Shown here: in pieces, positions 6,581 through 13,309 of the stretch | Layout: each line of letters opens with the position of its first letter | Position numbering within the stretch: the stretch's first letter is position 1 | Virus record (IMG/VR): IMGVR_UViG_3300021962_000721 | Span: 1 to 22,160 of that record | Reading direction: 5' to 3' (one strand) | Source: a virus | DNA: 22,160 nucleotides | Position numbers and translations under genes: made by a program | The notes under the pieces: generated by a model | Told to the model about the DNA's origin: nothing | Seen by the model: the letters and a program-made list of their open reading frames with translations, nothing else | Databases searched by the model: none

Positions 6581-6877
6581 ATGCCAATCTATTGTTTCCG
6601 TGACACAAAGACTGATGAAGTATTTGATATTATGATGCGCATCAGCGAACTAGACAAGTATAAAGAAGCAAACCCCGACCACATAAGAGTGATCGAGGCG
6701 CCTAACATTGTCTCAGGTGTGTCTATTACCGGAAAGTTGGATAGTGGATTCAAAGACGTATTATCTAAAATCTCTGAAGCACATCCAAGTTCTCCGTTAG
6801 CAGAAACTCACGGAAAGAGATCGATTAAGCAAGTGCAGACCGAGAGAGCAATCCGTAAATGGAGGAGCTCTGAATAA
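6581..6877 (+). CDS. FmdB-like small protein without the zinc-ribbon cysteines
   Basis: The start codon directly follows the previous stop. The 98-residue product begins MPIYCFRDTKTDEVFDIMM, which resembles the start of FmdB-type regulatory zinc ribbons (MPxYxYxC..CG..FE). However the CxxC pairs are missing, and the second half (VIEAPNIVSGVSITGKLDSGFKDVLSKISEAHPSSPLAE) is the part seen in several T4-type phage homologues. It is therefore better called a phage FmdB-like or fold-retaining protein than a metal binder. The tail is basic. Function is unknown. Confidence 0.65.
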   Translation: MPIYCFRDTKTDEVFDIMMRISELDKYKEANPDHIRVIEAPNIVSGVSITGKLDSGFKDVLSKISEAHPSSPLAETHGKRSIKQVQTERAIRKWRSSE

Positions 6878-6907
6878 CAACAACTAACCCAAATCGGTAG
6901 GAGAAAA

Positions 6908-7672
6908 ATGGCTAGCAAACGCTCAAGTGCATTGCACGTAGTAAACACATCAGACACACAACAAACTGAGCAACCATCAAAACAACATTTGCCATTGAAA
7001 ATAAAGTTGGACCACATGAAAACGTTTGGTCCGCTAACTGATAACCAAAAGAAGTTTTATGATGCATATAAGCGCGGCGACTATTTTATAGCGTTGCATG
7101 GTGTAGCAGGAACGGGAAAGAGCTTTATAGCACTTTATAAAGCACTAGAAGAGGTATTAGATAAGGGTAATCCTTTCGATAAAGTTATTATTGTTAGATC
7201 TGCTGTACAAGGCAGAGAAATTGGTCACCTTCCAGGCGACATAGAAGGTAAGTTAGAGATTTACAGACAGCCGTATATGCAGATTTGCGATACATTGTTT
7301 GGTAGAAGAGATGCATATCAAAGATTAGAAGAGCAGCATCATATTGAATTCATATCGACCTCGTTTATTCGCGGTATGACATTTGATGATGCTATTATTA
7401 TTGTCGACGAGATGCAGAACATGACATATGAAGAAATTGATACAGTTATGACTCGTGTTGGTCATCGCTCAAAGATCATATGGTGTGGGGATTATAGACA
7501 GTGTGATTTGAAAAAGAGAGATGATAAATCCGGTTTGCTCAAGTTTTTTGAAGTCGCTGCTTTAATGTCAGCGTTCACGCGAATCGAGTTTACAACTAAT
7601 GATATTGTTCGTAGTAGTTTAGTGAAAGATTATATCCTTGCAAAGATTCAACTCGAAGACTCAAAACCGTAA
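6908..7672 (+). CDS. phoH: PhoH-like ATPase
   Basis: The 254-residue product has the PhoH nucleotide-binding core. Walker A GVAGTGKS is at residues 65-72, VIIVRSAVQGREIGHLPGD at 93-111 is the conserved PhoH segment, and Walker B IIIVDEMQN is at 163-171. WCGDYRQCDL at 192-201 is the motif III region. The Q-motif-like region before Walker A (LTDNQKKFYDAY) also fits. PhoH proteins have ATPase and in some cases RNA/DNA helicase activity and are very common in marine phages. Despite the name, regulation by phosphate is not shown here. A GGAG-type ribosome binding site (TAGGAG, 6898-6903) precedes the ATG. The 3' end overlaps the nuclease gene. Confidence 0.93.
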   Translation: MASKRSSALHVVNTSDTQQTEQPSKQHLPLKIKLDHMKTFGPLTDNQKKFYDAYKRGDYFIALHGVAGTGKSFIALYKALEEVLDKGNPFDKVIIVRSAVQGREIGHLPGDIEGKLEIYRQPYMQICDTLFGRRDAYQRLEEQHHIEFISTSFIRGMTFDDAIIIVDEMQNMTYEEIDTVMTRVGHRSKIIWCGDYRQCDLKKRDDKSGLLKFFEVAALMSAFTRIEFTTNDIVRSSLVKDYILAKIQLEDSKP

Positions 7673-8402
7673 ATTGTTTGAGCGTCAAGATCTACCACAA
7701 ATAGATCTTGAATCAACCACGATCGACGGGAAGCGCTACTACTGGACACCAGATGGCGCTCTCTATCCATCCGTAACATCTGTCCTTAGTAGTAACGAAG
7801 AAAAGAAAGCCGGACTTCAACGTTGGCGTAATAAGGTCGGTGAAGCAGAAGCAAATAGGATTTCTCGTAGAGCATCAGGTCGCGGAACTGAACTGCACAA
7901 CATCTGTGAAGACTATCTGTTAAACAAAAACACATACCTCCAAAAGAGGATGCCTCTTAGTGTTGAGTTGTTCAAGAACATCCAACCCGTTCTAGACGAA
8001 CACGTTGATGTAATATATGGTAACGAACTAGCGTTATTCTCTCATACGCTAAAGACAGCCGGCCGTACAGATATGTTCTGTCGGTTCATGGGTGTCAATA
8101 CAATTGTCGACTTTAAGTCAGCAACGACAAATAAGAGAGAAGATTGGATTGAGGACTACTTCTTACAATCAACAGCATATGCAATTATGCTAGAAGAAGT
8201 GTACAAAGATCTCAGACCAATTGTAATTCCACAAATTGCTATCGTAATTGCTGTGGAAGAAGGAGAGAGCAAGTATCAGTTGTTCCTCAAACAAACTTCA
8301 GAGTACAGAGAAAAGGTCAAGTATACTTTTGGACAGTACGCTGAAAACAATCCCCTCCCCAAAGGTGTAAGGACAGACGATCTGTTCGAAAAAGCACTTT
8401 AA
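7638..8402 (+). CDS. PD-(D/E)XK exonuclease, RecB/Cas4 type
   Basis: All the hallmark motifs of RecB/Cas4-type nucleases are present in order: GTELH with His87, Glu130 in NELALF, GRTD with Asp145, the core VDFK with Asp158 and Lys160, and the QSTAY motif with Gln177 and Tyr181. It is predicted to degrade or process DNA ends, perhaps host DNA or recombination intermediates; T4-type phages often carry it near phoH. There is no in-frame ATG before Met105, which lies past His87, so the start must be non-ATG. Candidates are TTG at 7638 (254 aa, overlapping phoH by 35 bases) and TTG at 7674, just after the phoH stop (242 aa). I cannot choose firmly between them. Confidence 0.85.
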   Translation: MQRFNSKTQNRKLFERQDLPQIDLESTTIDGKRYYWTPDGALYPSVTSVLSSNEEKKAGLQRWRNKVGEAEANRISRRASGRGTELHNICEDYLLNKNTYLQKRMPLSVELFKNIQPVLDEHVDVIYGNELALFSHTLKTAGRTDMFCRFMGVNTIVDFKSATTNKREDWIEDYFLQSTAYAIMLEEVYKDLRPIVIPQIAIVIAVEEGESKYQLFLKQTSEYREKVKYTFGQYAENNPLPKGVRTDDLFEKAL

Positions 8403-8422
8403 AATTAACTAGTTATAGCCTG

Positions 8423-8451
8423 TTGACATTTGCTCAAAGGTTGTGTAAAAT
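8423..8451 (+). promoter_or_regulatory. Strong sigma70-like promoter
   Basis: A perfect -35 TTGACA (8423-8428) and TAAAAT (8446-8451) are separated by exactly 17 bases. Transcription would start near 8458, giving a leader of about 27 bases with a GAGGA ribosome binding site before ATG 8485. It begins a new transcription unit after the phoH/exonuclease block and may also supply the structured segment at 9003-9205. Confidence 0.8.
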
Positions 8452-8484
8452 AGACTCTACCTTATCTGATAGAGGATTTACCGA

Positions 8485-8973
8485 ATGGTTAATATTCAAA
8501 GTGTGTTCAAGAAGTACGATATCAATCCGAATGGCTCCATCAACCGAGCAATCCAGAATGTTAGTTTGGCTATCTCTGAAGCACCCGATCCATTTGTCAC
8601 GTCCAATCAGATTATTAGTGCGTTAGGTTGTAAGCCTATACGTGATAGTATCGATGCACAAATCATTGCAAAATGTCTAATTGAGCAAGCAATACTACAA
8701 CGTGAGGAGTATATACCGGAGTTTGCCCTTACCAAGGCAAATGAGAAGCTCGCTAATATGAAGGTAAACCATCCCTATTGTTTTGTTATGAAGGAGAGTA
8801 CTGTGGAAGCAACTGCAACGTCTAAACGTGGTGGCGATAAGAAAGCCAAAGCCTTGGAGATTTTTGAGGCTAACCGTGATAAGAAGCCTAGCGATGTCGC
8901 TAAGCTGATTCAGATGGAACTTGGCATTACGTTTGCCAACGCTTATTACTACGTATCGCGCGTATTTAAGTAA
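8485..8973 (+). CDS. Hypothetical protein with C-terminal helix-turn-helix-like region
   Basis: The 162-residue product lies just behind a strong early-type promoter and has a GAGGA ribosome binding site eight bases before its ATG. The N-terminal part (about 1-95) is helical. A Gly/Lys linker (KRGGDKKAKA, around 114-123) leads to a C-terminal region reading ANRDKKPSDVAKLIQMELGITFANAYYYVSRVFK. There DVAKLIQMELGITFANAYYYV resembles a helix-turn-helix of the kind seen in phage small DNA-binding proteins. A DNA- or RNA-binding regulator is plausible but not proven. It is the only gene between the promoter and the structured non-coding segment that follows. Confidence 0.7.
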   Translation: MVNIQSVFKKYDINPNGSINRAIQNVSLAISEAPDPFVTSNQIISALGCKPIRDSIDAQIIAKCLIEQAILQREEYIPEFALTKANEKLANMKVNHPYCFVMKESTVEATATSKRGGDKKAKALEIFEANRDKKPSDVAKLIQMELGITFANAYYYVSRVFK

Positions 8974-9002
8974 GCATTTTCCTATGGCCCTTTTGTTAGG
9001 GG

Positions 9003-9205
9003 TTATAGGTCTGTTAATTGGAAAAATCCTGTGTCCACTTGGATAATGCACTGTCAATGACGTCCCTGGTTCGAAACACACGTAATACAGTTGTACTAAA
9101 CGGAAAGCAAGGTTAGCATCGGCCGGTGTCCTTGTATAAAGTTTAGACGATAAAAGCAAACGGCAGTAGGGTGATTGCTGTCCATAACAATTAACAGACC
9201 TATAA
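9003..9205 (+). ncRNA. Candidate structured non-coding RNA closed by an 18-bp inverted repeat
   Basis: This gene-free segment begins with TTATAGGTCTGTTAATTG (9003-9020) and ends with its exact reverse complement (9188-9205). Between these arms lie three non-overlapping helical arms. Arm I: ACTGT 9050-9054 with ACAGT 9087-9091, enclosing ACGT 9060-9063 with ACGT 9080-9083. Arm II: CTAAAC 9096-9101 with GTTTAG 9141-9146, enclosing GCAAGG/CCTTGT (9107-9112/9130-9135) and GCATC/GGTGT (9116-9120/9125-9129) with a GGCC loop. Arm III: GGCAGTA 9162-9168 with TGCTGTC-type pairing at 9176-9182. The nesting is compatible with one multibranched RNA of about 200 bases. I match no known RNA family. Strand is assumed from flanking transcription. 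A DNA-level element with terminal inverted repeats is the main alternative. Confidence 0.55.
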
Positions 9206-9230
9206 TGTGTTAAATATTTAAAGGATCAAT

Positions 9231-9584
9231 ATGAGTATCATATATTTAAGTACACGTTCGAAAAAGACTCGCAAGCAAAAGCAGAAGCAGAAAGATGCTT
9301 GGGAGTTGTATAAAGAGAAGTATGGCCTTAATGAAAATAGAGGTCGTACTCAACAAATCGTTAAGACATGGGCCGAACCAAAGCTAATGTCTCTACGACC
9401 TGGTGCGCTTGATCATAAACAACACAAATCATTGAACAGTGGTGCTGCTGTGGCAACGAAGACTGCGCGTCCAGTATATACCGGCGATCAGATGATTGGA
9501 ATTGCAGCAATGCATAAGTCCAATCTCGTTCCTATCTTTAGTAGCGAATCTGCTCACGATGTTTCAAAAATGCGGAGAGGATAA
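9231..9584 (+). CDS. Conserved T4-type phage protein of unknown function
   Basis: A 117-residue basic protein. A Lys/Gln-rich N-terminal helix (KKTRKQKQKQKDAWELYKEKYG, in part) is followed by a region with RPVYTGDQMIGIAAMHKSNLVPIFSSE and a C-terminal KMRRG. The IGIAAMHKSNLVPI block is one I recognise from conserved small proteins of T4-type marine phages, with no assigned role. A good ribosome binding site (AAGGA, about six bases before ATG) follows the structured segment. TATAAT at 9201-9206 could serve as a -10 but lacks a -35 at the right distance. Confidence 0.75.
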   Translation: MSIIYLSTRSKKTRKQKQKQKDAWELYKEKYGLNENRGRTQQIVKTWAEPKLMSLRPGALDHKQHKSLNSGAAVATKTARPVYTGDQMIGIAAMHKSNLVPIFSSESAHDVSKMRRG

Positions 9585-9585
9585 T

Positions 9586-9792
9586 ATGATTTTAGAAGTT
9601 CATGCTAAACCAAAAAGACATTTTGATGTCAGCTCGAGAAACGACTTGAAGATTGCAAAGAACTTTTTTCAAACTTGGTCGTGGGGTGGTAATGGGTGTC
9701 CGTTTGTTTTAGAACAACCCCATACATCTATTCCCGAGATGATGAGAGAAAAGATCATCAACAAGATGTTTAAAATTACAATTGCAGAATAA
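9586..9792 (+). CDS. Small hypothetical protein, 68 aa
   Basis: The start at 9586 lies one base after the previous stop and has GGAGAGG a few bases upstream, which excludes longer reading of the same frame into the preceding gene. The 68 residues contain KIAKNFFQTWSWGGNGCPFVLEQP and a basic C-terminal helix (MMREKIINKMFKITIAE). There is no membrane or signal segment. It is part of a run of coupled small conserved phage genes. I do not recognise a family. Confidence 0.65.
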   Translation: MILEVHAKPKRHFDVSSRNDLKIAKNFFQTWSWGGNGCPFVLEQPHTSIPEMMREKIINKMFKITIAE

Positions 9793-9794
9793 AA

Positions 9795-10154
9795 ATGAAA
9801 GTAGCAATAAACAGATGTTTTGGTGGTTTTGGTTTATCGGATGAAGGGTTCGAAGAACTACTAAAGCGTAAGGGTATTTTATTCGAGTTTGTGAAAAACG
9901 AATCGAGGTTCATGGGCAATACGTATTACCGGGCTGGCCATGTTGGAGAAGAAGAACACTATCTGTCTCCGGAGGAGTTCACCAAGGACCGTAATGATTA
10001 TGATCTGATTACCGTATTGGAAGAGATGGGCAACAGAGCATGGGGCTTTGCGGCTGAGATTGCAATCATACATATACCAGACGATGTTCAGTGGCATATT
10101 TCGGAGTATGATGGTCTGGAGCATGTCGCAGAAGATCATAGGATATGGCAATGA
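9795..10154 (+). CDS. Conserved phage protein of unknown function
   Basis: A 119-residue acidic protein beginning MKVAINRCFGGFGLSDEGFE and ending in IIHIPDDVQWHISEYDGLEH. This beginning and the 'IPDDVxWxIxEYDGxE' ending are a recurrent pattern I know from small phage proteins (many tailed phages, not only T4-type), whose role is unknown. It starts two bases after the previous stop. It overlaps the next gene (ATGA at 10151). The Asp/Glu-rich makeup suggests a cytoplasmic, possibly DNA-mimic-like or regulatory role, but that is only a guess. Confidence 0.8.
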   Translation: MKVAINRCFGGFGLSDEGFEELLKRKGILFEFVKNESRFMGNTYYRAGHVGEEEHYLSPEEFTKDRNDYDLITVLEEMGNRAWGFAAEIAIIHIPDDVQWHISEYDGLEHVAEDHRIWQ

Positions 10155-10333
10155 AAGCATTAAGAGATCAATTGATTGATAGAATCGCTTCTATTGGCGG
10201 AGAAGAGCGAGAATTCTATGAGGATTACTCCGATTACGACCTTTTGGAAGATTATGAAAGCCTGCTAAGAGCGAACATTGAAGAAGAGTTTGCAAATGAA
10301 AAAAAAGCGAGCGGTGATCAGTGTCAGATATAG
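10151..10333 (+). CDS. Small acidic protein, 60 aa
   Basis: The ATG at 10151 overlaps the preceding stop as ATGA; an in-frame ATG at 10145 is an alternative. The 60 residues are helical and acidic, with EEREFYEDYSDYDLLEDYESLLRANIEEEF, and a short polar tail. There is no membrane segment. It is followed by a GTG-started ORF that overlaps its end by 13 bases. Unknown function. Confidence 0.6.
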   Translation: MKALRDQLIDRIASIGGEEREFYEDYSDYDLLEDYESLLRANIEEEFANEKKASGDQCQI

Positions 10334-10444
10334 TAAAGTATGTTAATAAAGCCCTTGCTAGTATTCTAAGTGAAGGACGAATCCCTCGCCCCACTAGATC
10401 GTATAGAAGCCTTCGTCGTAGAAGACGATCAAAGCAATTTTTAA
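10321..10444 (+). pseudogene. Possible frameshifted small gene before the AAA ATPase
   Basis: From GTG at 10321 the first 18 codons read like a protein start (SDIVKYVNKALASILSE). After that the same frame turns into an Arg cluster (RSYRSLRRRRRSKQ). The frame one base later, open from 10370, reads KDESLAPLDRIEAFVVEDDQSNF and stops at 10442-10444. Joined by a +1 shift these would make an acidic protein of about 41 residues, closer to its neighbours in composition. Either a one-base indel broke a small gene, or a programmed shift occurs, or the upstream frame is a true N-terminal extension of the ATPase. Confidence 0.4.
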
Positions 10445-10470
10445 AATCATGGACGTGGCAGGAAGAACCG

Positions 10471-11481
10471 ATGTCATCTAACACAAACGAATTTTTTCTA
10501 GCATCATCAGATGTATCCGATCACATCACTACCAAACTTATGTTTGAACGTGTTGGCAAGAACACATTGATGGAAGAAGTAACTCTTCTTGCAACTAAAC
10601 AACAATGGATGGAGTTCGTCAAGGATACATTCGGAGACGAAAAAAGCTATCAGATTACACACTACTCTTCAAGCGGTATGCTTGTGATTGGTCGTGGAAC
10701 AAAATCTTGGATGTCTTGCGAGCTTAACGCTAACGCTATCTCGATTAAAGTATATGGCACTCGCGAAGAGATTGATACTTTCGTTGGATACTGTGCTGAA
10801 AAGTTTGAGATTGCAGAGTCTTATATTGAATGGATGTACTCATCAGATGGCTCCTCTGTAAACGTACCGTTACGTACTGATAGAGTTCCGACGTCGGAGA
10901 TGTATCCTTTCCTTGGAGAAGAGTCTATTGAAGACTACTACGATCGTTATCTAAACTCTGATGCTTCTATCTTACTGTTGATCGGACCACCCGGTACTGG
11001 TAAGACTACATTCATTCGTGGTTTGTTACAACACACCAAGTCAAGCGCAGTCGTTACATACGATGCTACAATTTTGGAAAAGGATTATGTATTCGCACAA
11101 TTCATTGAAGGTGAAGCAAACGTAATGGTAATGGAAGATGCTGATACATTCTTGAAAGCTCGTAGTGATGGTAACTCCATGATGCATCGCTTCCTTAACG
11201 TAGGAGACGGACTTGTCACTACGAAGGGTAAGAAGTTGGTATTCTCTACTAACCTACCATCGATCCGTGATGTTGATTCTGCATTAGTGAGACCTGGTCG
11301 TTGTTTTGATATCTTGCATTTTGATAACCTCACTAAGGATCAAGCTGTTACATTGGCGAAGAAAGTTAATATTGATCCCACTAAGCTGACAAAAGAAACT
11401 TATTCTATTGCTGAGATCTTCAATGGCGAAGTTCAACAACACACAAACAAAACAATCTCTAGAAAAGTCGGGTTTCTATGA
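10471..11481 (+). CDS. AAA-family ATPase (BCS1-like)
   Basis: From ATG 10471, preceded by AGGAAG at a good distance, the product has 336 residues. The core has Walker A GPPGTGKTT (172-180), Walker B VMVMEDAD (218-225), a sensor-1 type segment FSTNLP (258-263) and RPGR (274-277) as the arginine-finger region. The 170-residue N-terminal part is specific to phage members and is of unknown fold. The family is common in T4-type phages, has a Bcs1-like AAA domain, and has no settled function; remodelling of a protein complex is the usual guess. The same frame is open back to GTG 10321, which would give 386 residues. The stop overlaps the next gene as ATGA. Confidence 0.88.
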   Translation: MSSNTNEFFLASSDVSDHITTKLMFERVGKNTLMEEVTLLATKQQWMEFVKDTFGDEKSYQITHYSSSGMLVIGRGTKSWMSCELNANAISIKVYGTREEIDTFVGYCAEKFEIAESYIEWMYSSDGSSVNVPLRTDRVPTSEMYPFLGEESIEDYYDRYLNSDASILLLIGPPGTGKTTFIRGLLQHTKSSAVVTYDATILEKDYVFAQFIEGEANVMVMEDADTFLKARSDGNSMMHRFLNVGDGLVTTKGKKLVFSTNLPSIRDVDSALVRPGRCFDILHFDNLTKDQAVTLAKKVNIDPTKLTKETYSIAEIFNGEVQQHTNKTISRKVGFL

Positions 11482-11690
11482 GATGGATAAAGATCGCAGG
11501 ATCCTTCATCATATTTGGTGGGGCATATATGCTTATGGTTTTTATCCTTGTTTTTACTTTAACCGCTGCTGTTGACTCTGACAACAGAGGTGGTGTATAC
11601 TATAACTGTACATGGGCTGAGATTAGTCCTGACATGCCACCAAAGGTGAGAGAAGAATGCCGAAAATTAATCCGACGAAACACAACATGA
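11478..11690 (+). CDS. Small membrane protein, 70 aa, with periplasmic Cys pair
   Basis: The ATG overlaps the ATPase stop. One hydrophobic segment spans about residues 5-31 (KIAGSFIIFGGAYMLMVFILVFTLTAA). A polar C-terminal domain follows with YYNCTWAEISPDMPPKVREECRKL, where two cysteines 18 residues apart could form a disulphide outside the inner membrane. I recognise the YYNCTWAEISPD block as recurrent in T4-type phages of marine hosts. Function is unknown; an envelope role is inferred. The 3' end is overlapped by the MazG-like gene. Confidence 0.75.
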   Translation: MRWIKIAGSFIIFGGAYMLMVFILVFTLTAAVDSDNRGGVYYNCTWAEISPDMPPKVREECRKLIRRNTT

Positions 11691-11935
11691 CCGCTGAGCA
11701 CGAGCTCCTGCAACTATTGCAAGAAGAGTGTGCTGAAGTAATTCAAGCCGCAAGTAAATGCATTCGGTTTGGAGAGAAAGATAACCACTTTCATTTGGAA
11801 AAGGAAATTGGGGATCTATTTTGTATTCTTGATATTATGCATCAGTTCGATATGTTCTCGCTGACTAAGGCTGAGAGCTATTATGAAGAAAAGTATCAAA
11901 AGCTAAAGAAGTATACTAACTTGGATTTGGAATGA
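11687..11935 (+). CDS. MazG-like nucleotide pyrophosphohydrolase
   Basis: With ATG 11687 (ATGA overlap with the preceding stop) the product has 82 residues. An in-frame ATG at 11657 would give 92. The metal-binding signature EExxE(12-28)ExxD is complete: Glu13, Glu14 and Glu17 in EECAEVIQAASK, then Glu40 and Asp43 in KEIGDLFCI. It is a single-domain all-alpha NTP pyrophosphohydrolase, which hydrolyses NTPs or modified nucleotides to NMP and pyrophosphate. Phage MazG proteins have been linked to nucleotide-pool and alarmone control during infection. It is shorter than many (about 100-130), consistent with a minimal four-helix domain. Confidence 0.82.
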   Translation: MTAEHELLQLLQEECAEVIQAASKCIRFGEKDNHFHLEKEIGDLFCILDIMHQFDMFSLTKAESYYEEKYQKLKKYTNLDLE

Positions 11936-12072
11936 AAAGAATTGTAACTTATATCTGTTTGGTAATTGCATTGCCAATTGTTATATTAGGTGCATTGTGG
12001 GTGTTTATAAAAGACGCTTTCAGAGCTGGCAAGCAAGTCGGTACCGCATTTCTTGATTATTTGGAGACATGA
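11932..12072 (+). CDS. Tiny membrane protein, 46 aa
   Basis: The ATG overlaps the previous stop as ATGA, and the stop overlaps the next start. The 46 residues have a hydrophobic segment (about 4-26, IVTYICLVIALPIVILGALWVF) and a short basic/amphipathic tail (KDAFRAGKQVGTAFLDYLET). It is a one-helix membrane protein. It resembles the other tiny membrane genes of this region in size and layout, but not clearly in sequence. Function is unknown. Confidence 0.6.
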   Translation: MKRIVTYICLVIALPIVILGALWVFIKDAFRAGKQVGTAFLDYLET

Positions 12073-12569
12073 TGTCATTACTTAAAGTTACCCCATTAGA
12101 GAAGAAAAGTATCTCCTATAAAGTCGAGATGTATCGCGAAAACGATGATGGCACGACGAGCACATTTACTGTCGATGATGGGTATCGTTGGGGTCAGGGG
12201 TGGCTAGATGAGTATGAAGACTCTATTCCCTATAAAGAAGATAATACAGTCCATTGCTCACCATCAACGGGATGGGGTAGTGACTTAGACGATCAATGTT
12301 CTTGTTGGTTCGAATTCAGTGATGATATTAGCGAAGAAGAACAGGAAGAGATCAAGAAGTGCTATCTAGAAGGCGATGAGGATAACCGATGCGGAATGGG
12401 TTGGTTATTCGAAGGTGATCACAAGTGGCAAGTCGAAGAGGATTATATTGAAATCCTTGGTCCATACAGAGTAGATCGTTGTGATAGTGATGGCAACGTT
12501 ATTGAAGAAAACATTGAATTGAAACCACGTCCTGATCCTTCAACTGTTTGGCCATTCTCTCCGAAATGA
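12069..12569 (+). CDS. Acidic conserved phage protein, 166 aa
   Basis: The start is ATGATG at 12069-12074, so either of two adjacent ATGs may be used. The product is strongly acidic (for example DDISEEEQEEIKK and EGDEDNRCGMGWLFEGDHKW) and rich in Trp and Gly. Cys pairs (CSPSTGWGSDLDDQCSCW and later CGM, VDRCDSDG) might bind metal or be structural. It has no membrane segment. I do not recognise a family with certainty, but similar small acidic proteins occur in T4-type phages. Its 3' end overlaps the next gene. Confidence 0.65.
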   Translation: MMSLLKVTPLEKKSISYKVEMYRENDDGTTSTFTVDDGYRWGQGWLDEYEDSIPYKEDNTVHCSPSTGWGSDLDDQCSCWFEFSDDISEEEQEEIKKCYLEGDEDNRCGMGWLFEGDHKWQVEEDYIEILGPYRVDRCDSDGNVIEENIELKPRPDPSTVWPFSPK

Positions 12570-12796
12570 ACCCAATTACATTCCTAACATCCAACGTATC
12601 AGACCTTTGGTTATGGACTTACAGCATCATTGCTGGTTGGGGTACGACTGTTACATTGTTAGTAGTAGCAATCGGTTATCTGCTGATTAGAGTAATCAGA
12701 CTAGAGCAGAAAATCAAAACGATTGATAATAGACTTGTAGCAGAAACGAGAGACCTAAGTCTCCGTATCAACAAGCAAACGAATACGCTTGGCTGA
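12566..12796 (+). CDS. Small membrane protein with short coiled coil, 76 aa
   Basis: The start at 12566 overlaps the preceding stop as ATGA. One long hydrophobic segment is at about residues 14-42 (WLWTYSIIAGWGTTVTLLVVAIGYLLIRV). A charged coiled-coil-like tail follows (RLEQKIKTIDNRLVAETRDLSLRINKQ). The orientation is probably N-out or N-in with a cytoplasmic tail. The last 42 bases overlap the 3' end of the oppositely oriented NUMOD-type gene, so the two transcription units converge here. No clear terminator hairpin is seen at the junction. Confidence 0.6.
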   Translation: MNPITFLTSNVSDLWLWTYSIIAGWGTTVTLLVVAIGYLLIRVIRLEQKIKTIDNRLVAETRDLSLRINKQTNTLG

Positions 12797-13306
12797 ATTG
12801 ATATAGTCTTTAAACTCAGGACTTCTTCCCCATCTAAACCCTGCTGGTTTTTGTTCTTCGAAGCAACGTAACTCTTTCCCTGTCTCGGGATGGTGACACC
12901 AACGTTGTCCTTTTTTGATATTGGATTTGCCAAATCGGCTAGATGCGATCATAATCTTTGTAATTTGATTATGACGTCTTCCTTCGAAGTTTGATTTGCC
13001 TTTCATAGTCGCAGAGACTTTGGCATTTGATTCTAGTGGTCTAGGCTTACCAATCCTAGCTTCGATACATTTACGGCGAATCTCTTCCGTAAAATACTTC
13101 CATCCCCAACGTTTGAGTTCTTTGTAGTCTCTTACTACGTCTTGGGCTTTATAATCCTTCGCTAAACGCTCGATCACCTTCTCGAGGTTATCATACTCAG
13201 CAACTGATTGGATAAGCTCGTATTGGCCGGGATACTTCTGTCTAAACTCTTTTTCTGTCGACTCAACGACGATCAGTCTCTTAGACTGAAGAAATATCCT
13301 GTACAT
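12755..13306 (-). CDS. NUMOD-type DNA-binding / homing-endonuclease-related protein
   Basis: The 183-residue product starts three bases after the stop of the 560-residue gene upstream of it, so it is probably co-translated. Residues about 78-92 (RKCIEARIGKPRPLE) and 98-169 form NUMOD3-like and adjoining modules: MKGKSNFEGRRHNQITK, RWCHHPETGKELRCFEE, GFRWGRSPEFKDYI. The last part matches a W..(G)..R....PxGFxxGR motif seen in phage homing endonuclease-related proteins. No GIY-YIG or HNH catalytic site is visible, and the N-terminal 75 residues match nothing I know. It may be a maturase-like DNA binder or a degraded homing endonuclease. The module is also found in the neighbouring gene product. 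Confidence 0.65.
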   Translation of the reverse strand: MYRIFLQSKRLIVVESTEKEFRQKYPGQYELIQSVAEYDNLEKVIERLAKDYKAQDVVRDYKELKRWGWKYFTEEIRRKCIEARIGKPRPLESNAKVSATMKGKSNFEGRRHNQITKIMIASSRFGKSNIKKGQRWCHHPETGKELRCFEEQKPAGFRWGRSPEFKDYINSAKRIRLLVDTET

Positions 13307-13309
13307 ACA

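Noticed and set aside
8988-9001. CCCT/AGGG hairpin after the 8485-8973 gene as a terminator
   Set aside because: The stem is only four base pairs and no T-run follows.
9065-9083. GGTTCGAAA resembling a tRNA T-loop inside the structured segment
   Set aside because: The flanking bases do not form a T stem and no acceptor or anticodon arm fits around it, so it is not a tRNA.
8695-9159. Minus-strand 154-codon frame across the structured gap
   Set aside because: It overlaps a promoter-led plus gene and the inverted-repeat element, has no start signal, and has unlike composition; the helices explain the gap better.
9201-9206. TATAAT as a promoter for the 9231 gene
   Set aside because: No -35 lies 16-18 bases upstream and the bases are part of the 18-bp inverted-repeat arm; left as a possibility only.
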